Shown here one piece after another: positions 32,433 through 42,041 of a stretch of DNA of 64,000 nt (positions are counted from its first letter, which is position 1; every line of letters begins with the position of its first letter). The stretch covers positions 2,835,305 through 2,899,304 of the forward strand of contig JAJFKW010000001.1 of NCBI GenBank assembly GCA_021773015.1. Reading direction: 5' to 3'. The notes under the pieces are model-generated. The model was not told the origin of the DNA and did no database searches. It saw only the letters and a program-made list of their open reading frames with translations. This DNA is from Woeseia sp. Lineage in GTDB: Bacteria; Pseudomonadota; Gammaproteobacteria; Steroidobacterales; Woeseiaceae. Position numbers and translations under genes: made by a program.

Positions 32433-34973
32433 GTGGGCATCCGAGAAAAATCACGCGCGTGCATCCTGGTGGGATTGTTGATCATTCCTCATGCCTTATT
32501 GCATGCGCAAAACCCAAGGGAGCGGCTGCTTTCTGAATACATAGAAGCGCTCTCCGGTGCGGGCTATAAAATACTTTACAGTTCAGATTTGCTGCATGAC
32601 GACTATACAATTGTCGAAGAAGTCGGGGAAACGGCATCCGTAGACGCATTACGCGAAGCGCTTCATGGTTACGGACTGAAACTCTCCGAGGGGAGTGCCG
32701 GTAGATTGCTCGTTGTACCGGACTCCCAAGCACTGGGCTCGATCGATGTTTTGGTGATGGATTCCAATAGCCATCATCCGATCGAAGGTGCACAGGTTTA
32801 TTTGGACGGAGTTACCGTTGGCTCCACAGATAACGCTGGCCGGCTGGCAATTGACGATGCAGTAATCGGACGTCACAGCATATTGATTAGCGCAGAAGGC
32901 TACTTGGATGAGGCTGCCACGCGTGTGCAGGCGTCATTGGATGAAGCATCGTCAATATCGATCCACTTACAGAGCGAGGTTCCGGCATTGCCGGAGGTGG
33001 TCGTTACATCAAGTGCCTACAGTATTCGTTATCAGAAAGCCGTATCGACTACGACGTTGGATCGCGATCTTGTTCAAGCGTTACCGGATATTGGCGAGGA
33101 GGCGCTGCGGCCATTGGATCGCCTTCCGGGCGTAGCAAGCGGTGGTATATCCACGAGGAGCCATGTTCGGGGTGGCGCGCCGAATGAGCAACTTATCATT
33201 TTTGATGGGCTTAGGCTGTACGAGCCTTATCATCTGAAGGACTTTCAAACGGTTGCCACTATCATTGATCAAAACGCGATTAGCGGGATCGACTTTTATA
33301 GTGCGGGCTTCCCAGCGCGCTATGGTGACCGAATGAGCGGCGTTGTCGACATCGGACTTCGCGAGCCGGAGGAGAAGCTGCGAACTGAATTAGGATTGAG
33401 TGTTTTCAACACGTCGATTCTGTCGCTTGGTACCTTTGCACAGGCTGATAAGGGTGATTGGCTGGTATCTTTAAAGCGCGGTAACCTCGATCTAATAAGC
33501 AAAGCCCTTAGTCGAAATTTTGGGTCGCCAAAGTACGCGGATCTAGTTGCTCATATTGGCTGGCAGTTGAGCGATCGAACGTACCTTGTTGCCAATGCGT
33601 TGTTTTCGAATGACAGAATTTCGATTTCACAAAGTGACGGTACGGAAACGGCGAGCGCAAAGTACAAAAACCGCGTCGTTTGGCTCAAATCCGAGACAGC
33701 GTGGTCGACTGCACTCTCAAGCACGAGCATGTTGTCGATCACAGATATATCGAACAACAGGCGCGGCATGACTGACATCGCCGATGTCGCCGCCGGCCAG
33801 GTTGAGGACAGGCGAGGCTTTCAAGTGCTTGCGCTAAAGCAAGACTGGCAACTGCACAATAGTGAAAACTGGTCGCTAAATGCGGGCTTCGAAACGAAAT
33901 TTCTATCGGCTGACTACGAGTACGATTCGACACTGACAATCAGCCCGCCATTCGATCAATTGTTCTCCAACGAAAATCAACGCCAACGCAGCATTCGGTT
34001 GTCTCCGGAAGGCGATCAGTATGCTGTATATACGGAGTTCCGATGGAAGCCCACACAAAAACTAATTTTCGATTTCGGTTTTCGCTGGGACAGGCAAACC
34101 TACAGCGTCGCAAGTAATGACGATCAATCGAGTCCCCGGCTAAATGCGCTTTATATGCTCGGTGATAACTCTGAGATAAGAGTGGGCGTCGGACGTTATT
34201 ATCAAGCACAGGAAATTAACGAGTTACAGGTAAATGATGGGCTTGCGGAATTCTTTGCGCCGCAGCGCGCAGATCACATCGTGACTAGTTTCCTACATCG
34301 TTTTTCGGACGGGTTGGAGATTCGTGTTGAAGCCTACCAAAAGAAATACGAATCATTGATTCCTCGATTTGAAAATGTATTTGACCCGCTGGTACTAATT
34401 CCAGAGTTGCAGATAGATCGAGTAAGAATTGATGCCGACAGCGCGAAGGCGCGCGGTGTTGAGGTGACTCTGACGGGAGAAAACGTCAAGAACGGCACGC
34501 GTTGGTGGGCAGGGTATACCTGGTCGTCGATCAAGGACAGAGTTGCCGGTAGAGATACGCTTCGCAGCTGGGACCAAAAACACTCGTTTAAAGGCGGTAT
34601 TACGATGGATTTGCGCCGCTGGAAATTCAGCGTAGCTGGTAGCTGGCACTCAGGGTGGCCGCGGACTAACTTGTTGGTTGCTGTTGCTAACATGCCAGTT
34701 GGTGGAAATTCAATCGCACTTTCGACGATGCCAAGAAACGGTCTACGACACACTGATTTTCATACTCTGGATATTCGCGCAAGTAGAAAATTCAAAGTCA
34801 AGCGTGGGGAGTTGATGGGCTTTATCGAAGTATCAAACGCGTACAACAATGAAAATGGCTGTTGCACATCATACCGAACAGAAATCGACGATGCTGGAAA
34901 TACACAGATTAGCGTCGATGAAGACTTCTGGTTACCAATCCTACCATCCGTCGGTGTTACCTGGGCATTCTAG
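32433..34973 (+). CDS. TonB-dependent receptor with STN domain (FecA-type), 846 aa
   Basis: GTG start with a signal peptide (ACILVGLLIIPHALLHA). Residues about 28-95 are a secretin/TonB N-terminal (STN) signalling domain (YIEALSGAGYKILYSSDLL ending GRLLVVP), followed by a carboxypeptidase-like beta domain (ALGSIDVLVMD), a TonB-dependent plug with VVVTSSAYSIR, and a 600-residue barrel. The STN domain and the sigma/FecR genes upstream indicate a transducer that reports binding of its own cargo to the FecR protein. The cargo is unknown. Its 3' end overlaps the convergent GT39 gene by 17 nt. Confidence 0.9.
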   Translation: MGIREKSRACILVGLLIIPHALLHAQNPRERLLSEYIEALSGAGYKILYSSDLLHDDYTIVEEVGETASVDALREALHGYGLKLSEGSAGRLLVVPDSQALGSIDVLVMDSNSHHPIEGAQVYLDGVTVGSTDNAGRLAIDDAVIGRHSILISAEGYLDEAATRVQASLDEASSISIHLQSEVPALPEVVVTSSAYSIRYQKAVSTTTLDRDLVQALPDIGEEALRPLDRLPGVASGGISTRSHVRGGAPNEQLIIFDGLRLYEPYHLKDFQTVATIIDQNAISGIDFYSAGFPARYGDRMSGVVDIGLREPEEKLRTELGLSVFNTSILSLGTFAQADKGDWLVSLKRGNLDLISKALSRNFGSPKYADLVAHIGWQLSDRTYLVANALFSNDRISISQSDGTETASAKYKNRVVWLKSETAWSTALSSTSMLSITDISNNRRGMTDIADVAAGQVEDRRGFQVLALKQDWQLHNSENWSLNAGFETKFLSADYEYDSTLTISPPFDQLFSNENQRQRSIRLSPEGDQYAVYTEFRWKPTQKLIFDFGFRWDRQTYSVASNDDQSSPRLNALYMLGDNSEIRVGVGRYYQAQEINELQVNDGLAEFFAPQRADHIVTSFLHRFSDGLEIRVEAYQKKYESLIPRFENVFDPLVLIPELQIDRVRIDADSAKARGVEVTLTGENVKNGTRWWAGYTWSSIKDRVAGRDTLRSWDQKHSFKGGITMDLRRWKFSVAGSWHSGWPRTNLLVAVANMPVGGNSIALSTMPRNGLRHTDFHTLDIRASRKFKVKRGELMGFIEVSNAYNNENGCCTSYRTEIDDAGNTQISVDEDFWLPILPSVGVTWAF

Positions 34974-36702
34974 TTTGCGTAACGGCGACGGCATACCGGG
35001 AGGCTTCGAACGGCGGACGGTATACGACGAGGTGTTCCAGCAATCGGTTGGGTTCCCGGCAATCTTCTAGAACAGCGCGCTGATCAACCAGGTACCAATT
35101 TTTGCGGTGCGCAACGCCCACTATTTGCGCGGGCTCGGTTTCGAAGCAAAGCTGCGCGCTTTTTTCAGGTATCAATAGTCGACGTCGTTCATCTTGAACC
35201 AGCCACGCGGCGGCATCGCGAACTTCTGTGCTTTCGTCCTGACGAAAACCGAAATGAACAACCGGTCGACGCATATGTAGTAAAAATTGTTCCGGCCAGC
35301 GCGCCAAGGCGAGGGTTGTGCCCTGCGTGACCCTTGCATCTACCGTGGAGATCAGTCGCTTGCCGGATCGAACATCGTCTATTGCCGGATAGATAAGAGT
35401 GGCCGTCCCAATCCATGAAATTGCCATTGCTGCGGCCAAACCCAGAGGTGCCTTGTCGATGCGAAACAACAGTGTCGAAGCCAAGGCCGCGATTGCGACA
35501 ATCACGACCCGATTGGACATTGATGACGCCAACAACGGATCCTGCACCCACTGGGAGGCCCAACTCGGATTCAGTTGAATGTATATGGCGAAGCCGACGA
35601 GGAGCGCTCCTATGGCGCAGCTCGTGGCGAATGCCAAACGTTTGATACTCCTCCTTCGCTGCAAAAAATCTGCTAAGCAGTATCCGGCGACCAGAGCAAA
35701 CGCTGGTGCCGCTGGAAAAATATAGAGAGACCGCTTGCCGGCGCTCAAGGAAAAAAACAACAGTACGAGTAACGCCCAAGCGCCAATGAGCACAACGCTG
35801 GCATTGCGCTCACGATAGCAACGCCGCCAGGCGCAGGCGAGCCACGGCAACAACAATGTGGCTGGAAACCACAGCCACGGAATGGCATTGCTAAACAAAT
35901 ACCAAGGCGGATGCAAATGGCCCCACGGATTGGTATACCGGGTGACTGTCTGCGTCAGCAATATGTTGTTGCGATACACACCTGTGGCCGGGTCGTCTCC
36001 AGTCAGTGACAACGCAATCATCGGGACTAACCACAGCTCAACAACCAGCAAGCAAAACAATGGTGCTAAGAACCAGCGCTTGTCAGACCAACGGGTTTTG
36101 CTAACTGCCCAGTCGTTGCGGGCTAAAAATACGTAGGGAACAAGGAGTAAGAACGGCAGAAAACCGACGCCTTTGGTAATGATACCCAAGCCCATCGCCA
36201 CGCCAGCAATTCCGTACCATCGCCAGTCGGGGCCAAGCAAAAGATGTCGGCACAAGCCGTATAGGCCTAGTGTTGTCCATAGGCAGAGAAAAGCATCGAT
36301 CTGTCCGGACTTCATTTGCAATGGGAATTGCACCATCGTCAGCAGCATCGCTCCACAAGTGATTGCCACTTGTGGGCCCCATAGTCGCTTTGCCAGATCG
36401 CTGACCAACACAAGAACCAGCAGACCGGACACAACCCCGGGCAGCAATATCGAGACTTTTATTGAGCCTGTTAGACCGTAGAATGCTGCGACAGTCCAGA
36501 AAAACAATGGCGGTTTATCCGGATAAAGTACGCCGCCCACGCGCGGGAACATCCAGTTGCCGTTTTCCAGCATGTCACGAGCGATCAGTGCGAAGCGCGG
36601 CTCGTCCGCAGGCCAGGGGTCGCGCAGGCCAACACCAGCGAGTAGTACGACCGTTGCTATGAATAGTAGTGTCGCGAGTTGCCGATGATATTGCGAATTC
36701 AT
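34957..36702 (-). CDS. GT39 membrane glycosyltransferase (ArnT/PMT-like)
   Basis: 581 residues with about 12 membrane segments and the GT39 signature: DPWPADEPRFALIARDMLENGNWM, in which Asp33-Glu34 are the conserved acidic pair in the first periplasmic loop. It transfers a sugar from a polyprenyl-phosphate donor to lipid A or another acceptor on the periplasmic face. It ends a three-gene operon with ATGA overlaps: GT2 - LAB-N - GT39. This looks like lipid-A modification, akin to the Arn and Flm systems. Sugar identity unknown. Confidence 0.88.
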   Translation of the reverse strand: MNSQYHRQLATLLFIATVVLLAGVGLRDPWPADEPRFALIARDMLENGNWMFPRVGGVLYPDKPPLFFWTVAAFYGLTGSIKVSILLPGVVSGLLVLVLVSDLAKRLWGPQVAITCGAMLLTMVQFPLQMKSGQIDAFLCLWTTLGLYGLCRHLLLGPDWRWYGIAGVAMGLGIITKGVGFLPFLLLVPYVFLARNDWAVSKTRWSDKRWFLAPLFCLLVVELWLVPMIALSLTGDDPATGVYRNNILLTQTVTRYTNPWGHLHPPWYLFSNAIPWLWFPATLLLPWLACAWRRCYRERNASVVLIGAWALLVLLFFSLSAGKRSLYIFPAAPAFALVAGYCLADFLQRRRSIKRLAFATSCAIGALLVGFAIYIQLNPSWASQWVQDPLLASSMSNRVVIVAIAALASTLLFRIDKAPLGLAAAMAISWIGTATLIYPAIDDVRSGKRLISTVDARVTQGTTLALARWPEQFLLHMRRPVVHFGFRQDESTEVRDAAAWLVQDERRRLLIPEKSAQLCFETEPAQIVGVAHRKNWYLVDQRAVLEDCREPNRLLEHLVVYRPPFEASRYAVAVTQTRMPR

Positions 36703-36965
36703 GCCGTACGTTTTTCTCGTAACCGCAAATGTACGTTGCGCAAATATACAAACGCCCCAAGCGATTGCCCGGCAATAAAAATTGGATCACGCAGGTGGAT
36801 AGCGTAGACAAGCAACAGCGCACCGCCACCGAGACTCAGAATCCAGAACGACATTGGAATGACGCTCTGCTTGGCTTTTTCACTGGCCAGCCACTGCACA
36901 AGAAAGCGCGAAAAGAAGAATGCCTGGCCGACAAAGCCAAGCGCGTACCATGCAGTTTGATTCAT
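36699..36965 (-). CDS. LAB-N domain membrane protein, 88 aa
   Basis: The frame starts further upstream, but the ATG at 36965 overlaps the GT2 stop as ATGA and gives MNQTAWYALGFVGQAFFFSRFLVQW, the LAB-N opening. Three short hydrophobic segments are present (about 8-24, 35-50, 55-72). LAB-N ('lipid A biosynthesis, N-terminal') proteins often sit with GT2 and GT39 partners and may help flip or present the lipid-linked sugar. It also overlaps the next start (ATGA, 36699-36702). Confidence 0.85.
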   Translation of the reverse strand: MNQTAWYALGFVGQAFFFSRFLVQWLASEKAKQSVIPMSFWILSLGGGALLLVYAIHLRDPIFIAGQSLGAFVYLRNVHLRLREKRTA

Positions 36966-37657
36966 TCGGACAGCTTTCGTCGCTGCAGCCACATAACGCC
37001 AAGGATGTCGAATATTCCAACCCAAAGGCGATTGCCAACGCCGTACTTAGACTTGCCTAGAGTTCGCGGGCGATGATTGACCGGTACGGCACAGACGGTG
37101 CCGCCTGCATTTTGTATCAACGCCGGTAGGAAACGGTGCATGTGATCAAAGCAGGGTAATGCGAGAAAATTGTCTCGATAAAATACTTTCATGCCGCAGC
37201 CGGTATCGCGTATGCCGTCCTTCAGGCAGCCAGCCCGCACCTTATTCGCGACCTGCGACGAAAGTTTTCGCAAGTAACTGTCGCGACGTTGCTTGCGTTC
37301 GCCGACGACCATACTGATTTCATCGTGTAGTGTTAGTCGCGCAAACAATGCAGGAATGTCGGCAGGATCGTTTTGGCCATCACCATCGAGAACCGCGATC
37401 ACAGGTGCGCTCGCTGCATTGACGCCTGTGCGAATTGCTGCACTCTGGCCACGGTTTTGCTTGTGCACTACCGGCCTTACGCCATCAAAGCGAATGGCCG
37501 CTTCGGCGATCTCGTCTCGCGTTGTATCGCTGCTGGCATCGTCGACAATGACGATCTCATAGCGCAGCCGATCTGCGAGTACCTTGCTAATTTCTTTGAC
37601 CAACGGCAAAACGTTGCCGTATTCGTTAAACACCGGTATTACGACACTTAATTGCAT
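36962..37657 (-). CDS. GT2 glycosyltransferase (ArnC/Dpm1-like)
   Basis: 231 residues. The ATG at 37657 (MQLSVVIPVFNE) is preferred over 37669. The GT-A fold shows VVIPVFNE, VDDASSD, KQNRGQSAAIRTGV, VLDGDGQNDPA (DxD-like) and a GERKQRRDS helix. No C-terminal membrane helices are present, so it matches soluble or membrane-associated polyprenyl-phosphate sugar transferases (dolichyl-phosphate mannose synthase-like). It would make the lipid-linked donor used by the downstream GT39 protein. Sugar unknown. Confidence 0.88.
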   Translation of the reverse strand: MQLSVVIPVFNEYGNVLPLVKEISKVLADRLRYEIVIVDDASSDTTRDEIAEAAIRFDGVRPVVHKQNRGQSAAIRTGVNAASAPVIAVLDGDGQNDPADIPALFARLTLHDEISMVVGERKQRRDSYLRKLSSQVANKVRAGCLKDGIRDTGCGMKVFYRDNFLALPCFDHMHRFLPALIQNAGGTVCAVPVNHRPRTLGKSKYGVGNRLWVGIFDILGVMWLQRRKLSE

Positions 37658-37998
37658 AGTCTTGACCATTTAGGGTTGCCACAGCCCGTGAGAAAAGGCC
37701 GTGTTTCGTGTGTTTCGCCACTCACTCCTACGTTTGATGCTGCTACGCAAAAAATCCTTCGCTGAGACTCTTTACAAGTGAGAATTGGCGGAACGTGGCG
37801 CCATTTGCGGCGCATATTGGGTGAGGCGGGCTGTCGATTTTGTGTTGCGATGTGACATGAAATAGCGGATTTTGTGGCAGCGGCGCGTTTCAACTGTATC
37901 GGCCTAAGCAATTGAGCGCGTTGAGATTCAATGCCTGCGACTAGCCGGGAGGCCTGCGTAGCAATGCGTGCAATAATTTCAAGAGTGATGCTCTGATA
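37658..37998. other. 341-base intergenic region between divergent genes
   Basis: This gap separates the lipid-A cassette (minus) from the decarboxylase (plus). I saw no convincing gene, hairpin or sigma-70 box in it. It probably holds the two divergent promoters. Confidence 0.4.
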
Positions 37999-39336
37999 AT
38001 GAATTCTGACAGTGCGAGCGAAGTACGAGTAGATGAGTTGCCGTCTTGTGGGTCAACGGACTGCTCAAAATTCAAGCGGGATGTGATGTTTCTGGCCATC
38101 GAGCAGAAGTTGCTGTCCGCAGAGGTCCCCCTCGCAGCATTCATTGATATCAATGGTGTTGGCGACACGCTGCAAAGTCTGTGCGACGCGTTTCCGGCAC
38201 ATTTTCGCCATGCGTTTGCGGCGAAAGCTAATCCGATGAGCAAAGCGCTGGCTCTAGTGCGCGAATATGGCCTCGACTGTGAAGTGGCAAGTCCGGGCGA
38301 ACTTGAACAGGCTATTCGGGTAGGCTTTGAACCAGCCTCGATTGTCTACGACGAACCCGCGAAAACGAAAAACATACTGCTAAAGGTTTTGACGCTAGGT
38401 ATTAACCTCAATATCGACAACTTCCAAGAATTGGATGTTGTGGCGTCGATACTCGAAGCTACAAAGAGCCGCTCGACGGTTGGGTTTCGGATTAACCCGC
38501 AAGTTGGCGCTGGCACTATCGGTGCGACCAGCACGGCAACGTCTACCTCCAAATTTGGTGTGGCGTTACGAGACTCTGGAAATCGCACGAGAATCATCGA
38601 TTGCTATCGAAATAACGCGTGGATGACTTCGTTGCACACCCATATTGGTTCGCAAGGTTGTGAACTACAGATGATTAGTCAGGGAATCGCGTCTGTGGTG
38701 GAGCTTGCACAAGAGATTAATTCTACAGTTGGTCGGCAGCAAGTAAAAACGATCGATATTGGCGGAGGTTTGCCGGTTAATTTCGAGAGCGAAGAGATGC
38801 GTCCGACCTTTGCGAACTACGCGAACATCTTGCGGCGAACTGTGCCGGATCTGTTTACCGGTGAATTTGTCGTAAAGACGGAGTTTGGGCGATCGATTTT
38901 CGCAAAGAACGGGTTTATCGCATCGCGGATTGCGTATACCAAGAGTTCCGGTGGGCGACAGATCGCAATCTCGCACGCCGGTGCCCAAGTTGCGGTACGT
39001 ACCGTTTTCGTACCGGATCTTTGGCCGCTTCGGGTCAGCGCATTCACCGCAGATGGACGCCTAAAGGACGGAAATCATGTCGCCCAAGACATTGGTGGCC
39101 CGTGTTGCTTTGCCGGTGATGTTATTGCCCACGAGCGGGAGATGCCGTTGTTGGAAGCAGGCGATTACGTTGTATTGCATGATACGGGTGCGTACTATTT
39201 TTCGAGTCCGTATTACTACAATTGTCTGGTGGCTCCGGCAGTGCACGGTGTGCAGTATGATGATATTGATAAGCCGGTTTTCGAAACATGGCGCGCCCAA
39301 CAATCCATGGATGACATGTTACGAATGCTAGGATAG
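37999..39336 (+). CDS. PLP-dependent decarboxylase, DapDC/ornithine decarboxylase fold III
   Basis: 445 residues with an alanine-racemase-type barrel: the PLP lysine is Lys76 (HAFAAKANPM), followed by a HTHIGSQG motif, IDIGGGLP (phosphate-binding glycines), TEFGRSI and the C-terminal active-site cysteine region GGPCCFAGDV, then DTGAYYFSSPYYYN. These are the marks of diaminopimelate, ornithine or carboxynorspermidine decarboxylases. It removes a carboxyl group from an amino acid in the cytoplasm. Substrate cannot be assigned, since the specificity residues are not obvious. It lies 50 nt before the NhaC-type antiporter. Confidence 0.85.
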   Translation: MNSDSASEVRVDELPSCGSTDCSKFKRDVMFLAIEQKLLSAEVPLAAFIDINGVGDTLQSLCDAFPAHFRHAFAAKANPMSKALALVREYGLDCEVASPGELEQAIRVGFEPASIVYDEPAKTKNILLKVLTLGINLNIDNFQELDVVASILEATKSRSTVGFRINPQVGAGTIGATSTATSTSKFGVALRDSGNRTRIIDCYRNNAWMTSLHTHIGSQGCELQMISQGIASVVELAQEINSTVGRQQVKTIDIGGGLPVNFESEEMRPTFANYANILRRTVPDLFTGEFVVKTEFGRSIFAKNGFIASRIAYTKSSGGRQIAISHAGAQVAVRTVFVPDLWPLRVSAFTADGRLKDGNHVAQDIGGPCCFAGDVIAHEREMPLLEAGDYVVLHDTGAYYFSSPYYYNCLVAPAVHGVQYDDIDKPVFETWRAQQSMDDMLRMLG

Positions 39337-39386
39337 CCGCGCTCGATCTTGCATAACCGTATAGCAATCAAGACGTAAATCCGACA

Positions 39387-40931
39387 ATGAGGTTGAGGCC
39401 AATCGCACTCCCTAACAAAAAGTACTTTCCAAATTCTGTTCAATTGTCGATCGGCGTATTGATAATAGCGGCGTTTGCGCTGGTATCAGCGAATGCGGCC
39501 ACCGCTGCTGACGGTGTAGCGCACTACGGCTGGTTGTCGCTGGCGCCTGCGATGGCAACGCTGATCATTTCATTCTGGACCAAAAACGTCCTGTTTGGAT
39601 TGTTTTGCGGCGTAATCGTTGGCGGCGTCGTTACGGGTCAGTTCAATATCATTCAAGCCTACCTGATCCCGAGTTTGGGCAGCGAAAAGTATGCGCAGAT
39701 CTTGTTGGTCTATCTGTGGGCGCTTGGTGGCCTTATCGGTATTTGGAATAAGAATGGAGGCGCGCAGCATTTCGCAACCACAGCTGCCAAGAAATTTGTG
39801 CGCTCAAGGCGGTCGGCGAAAGTATTTGCCTGGGTCATGGGCGTAATATTTCATCAAGGCGGAACGATCAGTACCGTGCTAACCGGTACAACTGTCAAAC
39901 CAATTGCGGATCGCGAAAAAGTCTCGCACGAAGAGCTTTCATACGTGGTCGATTCGACTGCATCGCCAATTGCCACGCTCATTCCCTTCAATGCGTGGCC
40001 TGCCTACATTGCAGGGCTTATCGTCATAGAGTCTTTGGCGCCCATTGTCCCTGATGAAGAAAGTGCGATTGCGTGGTTCTTGAAATCAATACCATTCAAT
40101 TTTTACGCAATTATCGCGATCACGTTTACCCTGTTGGTGTCGCTCGACAAGATGTTTTGGGTCGGCAAAAAAATGAACGCGGCAATCAAACGCTCGCAGA
40201 CGACGGGCGAACTGGATAGACCAGACGCGTCGCCTTTACTTGCAAGAGAGTTAAGCGAAGCCGATATCGCGCCCGGCTATACGCCAGCACTTATCGACTT
40301 TTTCCTACCAATTTCTGTTCTGCTGGGTGTCTCGATCATTCCGAAATTACTCGGTGGCTCGCTAATGATCTTCGAAGCATTCGGGCTGTCTGTCGTGTCC
40401 GCGATGATTCTATCGGTAATCCGAGGCATGTCACTAGACGAAGCATTTGAAGGTGTGCTCAATGGTATAAAAGGCGTCACCATTGGCGCCGTCATTCTCG
40501 GTCTAGCTGTGACGCTCGGCAATGTATCCGAGGATCTCGGCGCTGCTGCATTCGTGATAGAACATACTAGCGGCATCTTGCAGCACGCCCCTTACGTTCT
40601 GCCCGGCGTAATCATGGTTATTTGCATGTTTGTATCGTTTTCCATCGGCTCGTCGTGGGGAACTTACGCGGTGATGTATCCAATTGCGTTGCCGCTGGCG
40701 TTTACGATCAGCCCAGATCCGTTTTTCTTCACACTAAATTTTGGCGCGATCCTTGGCGGTGCAGTATTCGGTGATCAGTGTTCGCCCTACTCGGATACGA
40801 CCGTGCTGTCGTCTATGGCTTGCGGTGCCGATCTTATGGATCACGTTTTGACGCAGCTACCGCTCGCGCTGCTCGCCGCAGGTATTTCGATTGTGTTGTA
40901 CGTCGTTATCGCTTTCTTAAGTTTCATGTAG
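39387..40931 (+). CDS. NhaC-family Na+/H+ antiporter
   Basis: 514 residues with about 12 membrane segments, opening with a Sec-like hydrophobic stretch. Family marks include YGWLSLAPAMATLIISFWTKN, GTTVKPIADREK, a STASPIATLIPFNAWPAYIAG segment and SIGSSWGTYAVMYP and GDQCSPYSDTTVLSS near the end. NhaC proteins exchange sodium for protons or for small organic anions such as malate/lactate. Its linkage to a decarboxylase suggests coupling of amino acid decarboxylation to cation or metabolite exchange. The exact substrate is not assigned. Confidence 0.88.
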   Translation: MRLRPIALPNKKYFPNSVQLSIGVLIIAAFALVSANAATAADGVAHYGWLSLAPAMATLIISFWTKNVLFGLFCGVIVGGVVTGQFNIIQAYLIPSLGSEKYAQILLVYLWALGGLIGIWNKNGGAQHFATTAAKKFVRSRRSAKVFAWVMGVIFHQGGTISTVLTGTTVKPIADREKVSHEELSYVVDSTASPIATLIPFNAWPAYIAGLIVIESLAPIVPDEESAIAWFLKSIPFNFYAIIAITFTLLVSLDKMFWVGKKMNAAIKRSQTTGELDRPDASPLLARELSEADIAPGYTPALIDFFLPISVLLGVSIIPKLLGGSLMIFEAFGLSVVSAMILSVIRGMSLDEAFEGVLNGIKGVTIGAVILGLAVTLGNVSEDLGAAAFVIEHTSGILQHAPYVLPGVIMVICMFVSFSIGSSWGTYAVMYPIALPLAFTISPDPFFFTLNFGAILGGAVFGDQCSPYSDTTVLSSMACGADLMDHVLTQLPLALLAAGISIVLYVVIAFLSFM

Positions 40932-40950
40932 GTTGGCGACGACGCCAAAG

Positions 40951-41958
40951 TCATTGGTCACGAAATAGATCATCTACGCCGCCAAGAATTTCGCGAACTT
41001 CCAACATTGAATCCTCCGGTTGCTCGATGAACCACATGTGCGATGCTTGCGGAATTTCCCTCACGGTCGAACCCGGTACAAAGCTCGAAAAATAGCGAAG
41101 TGCTGCGGGTGATGCGTAGTCATGTTCGCCAGATATGAAATATGTTGGCGCCGTTACATGTCTAAGGCGACCGATCGCCGAGTAGTTTTTTAGCGTACCG
41201 GTTAACACAAAGCTATCGGCCTTTTTTCCGATCATTTTTTCGTATACAGCGCGACCCATTGGATAGTCTTCAGAGAATCTTAGAATGTCCGGCCAGGGCT
41301 TGACGCGTGCAGTATGCCGAAGGTGGTACTGCCAAACGGCCTCACCGTAGGCGTTGGTGGTGTCGTCTTTGGGATTGGCGAGCGGTCTTAGGACTTCTTG
41401 ATGGTGAGCAGACATGGCCGCCACTTGCCGGTCAATATCGGCCTCCATGAGTCGCGAATCGAGCAGCGGGCTGGCGAATATCAGAGCAGCGGCTGTATCC
41501 GGATGCGTCATGCTGAATTCAAATATCAGTGTGCCGCCCCATGAGTGTCCGAGCAAAACAACGCGCTCGAATGGCAGCGCTTCGATCAGTGCGTTTAGTT
41601 CGTCCACAGATCGCTTAATCGTCCACAGCGCATCGTCGTTCGGCCGATCAGATCGGCCGCCACCCAATTGGTCGTAAAATATTACCGGCCACTCGTCTGC
41701 AAGCGCTGCAAAAGGCGACAGGTATCGGCTGCCGACTCCGGGGCCACCATGGACCAGCAGTAGCGGTGTCCCTAGACCTGCGCCCACGATTTTGTAGTAG
41801 ATTTCGCCGCCGGCAACGGTTAAACGGTCCTCGGTAGACGGTTCGGATTGTGCGAGCGCTGGGAATACCATTGTTACCAGCATTATCAGCAAAATAAAGC
41901 GCGCGTTACCGTGAACTTTCTCAGAAACTGCGAGGTGGCGGGAAGACTTTCCGATCAT
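40951..41958 (-). CDS. Secreted alpha/beta hydrolase, proline iminopeptidase-like
   Basis: The frame opens earlier, but ATG at 41958 gives a signal peptide after a basic N-terminus (ARFILLIMLVTMVFPALAQ). It is an alpha/beta hydrolase with the oxyanion motif HGGPGVGSR, nucleophile in GHSWGGT, an Asp in GEHDYAS and the His in QASHMW. Proline iminopeptidase (peptidase S33) is the closest fit, which would make it a periplasmic peptidase. It is divergent from the small PilN-like gene and convergent with the NhaC gene. Other S33 hydrolase substrates are possible. Confidence 0.85.
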   Translation of the reverse strand: MIGKSSRHLAVSEKVHGNARFILLIMLVTMVFPALAQSEPSTEDRLTVAGGEIYYKIVGAGLGTPLLLVHGGPGVGSRYLSPFAALADEWPVIFYDQLGGGRSDRPNDDALWTIKRSVDELNALIEALPFERVVLLGHSWGGTLIFEFSMTHPDTAAALIFASPLLDSRLMEADIDRQVAAMSAHHQEVLRPLANPKDDTTNAYGEAVWQYHLRHTARVKPWPDILRFSEDYPMGRAVYEKMIGKKADSFVLTGTLKNYSAIGRLRHVTAPTYFISGEHDYASPAALRYFSSFVPGSTVREIPQASHMWFIEQPEDSMLEVREILGGVDDLFRDQ

Positions 41959-42041
41959 GGAATCGTACCCTAATTCGAGCGTGGCCAGTCGTCTGTGCCG
42001 CGCGCGAACCGCGCCACTTCTCAAGTATGGAGTAAACAGCC

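Noticed and set aside
37658-37998. Possible small genes or an RNA in the gap before the decarboxylase
   Set aside because: No frame with RBS and plausible composition, and no strong hairpin or T-run, was found on either strand.
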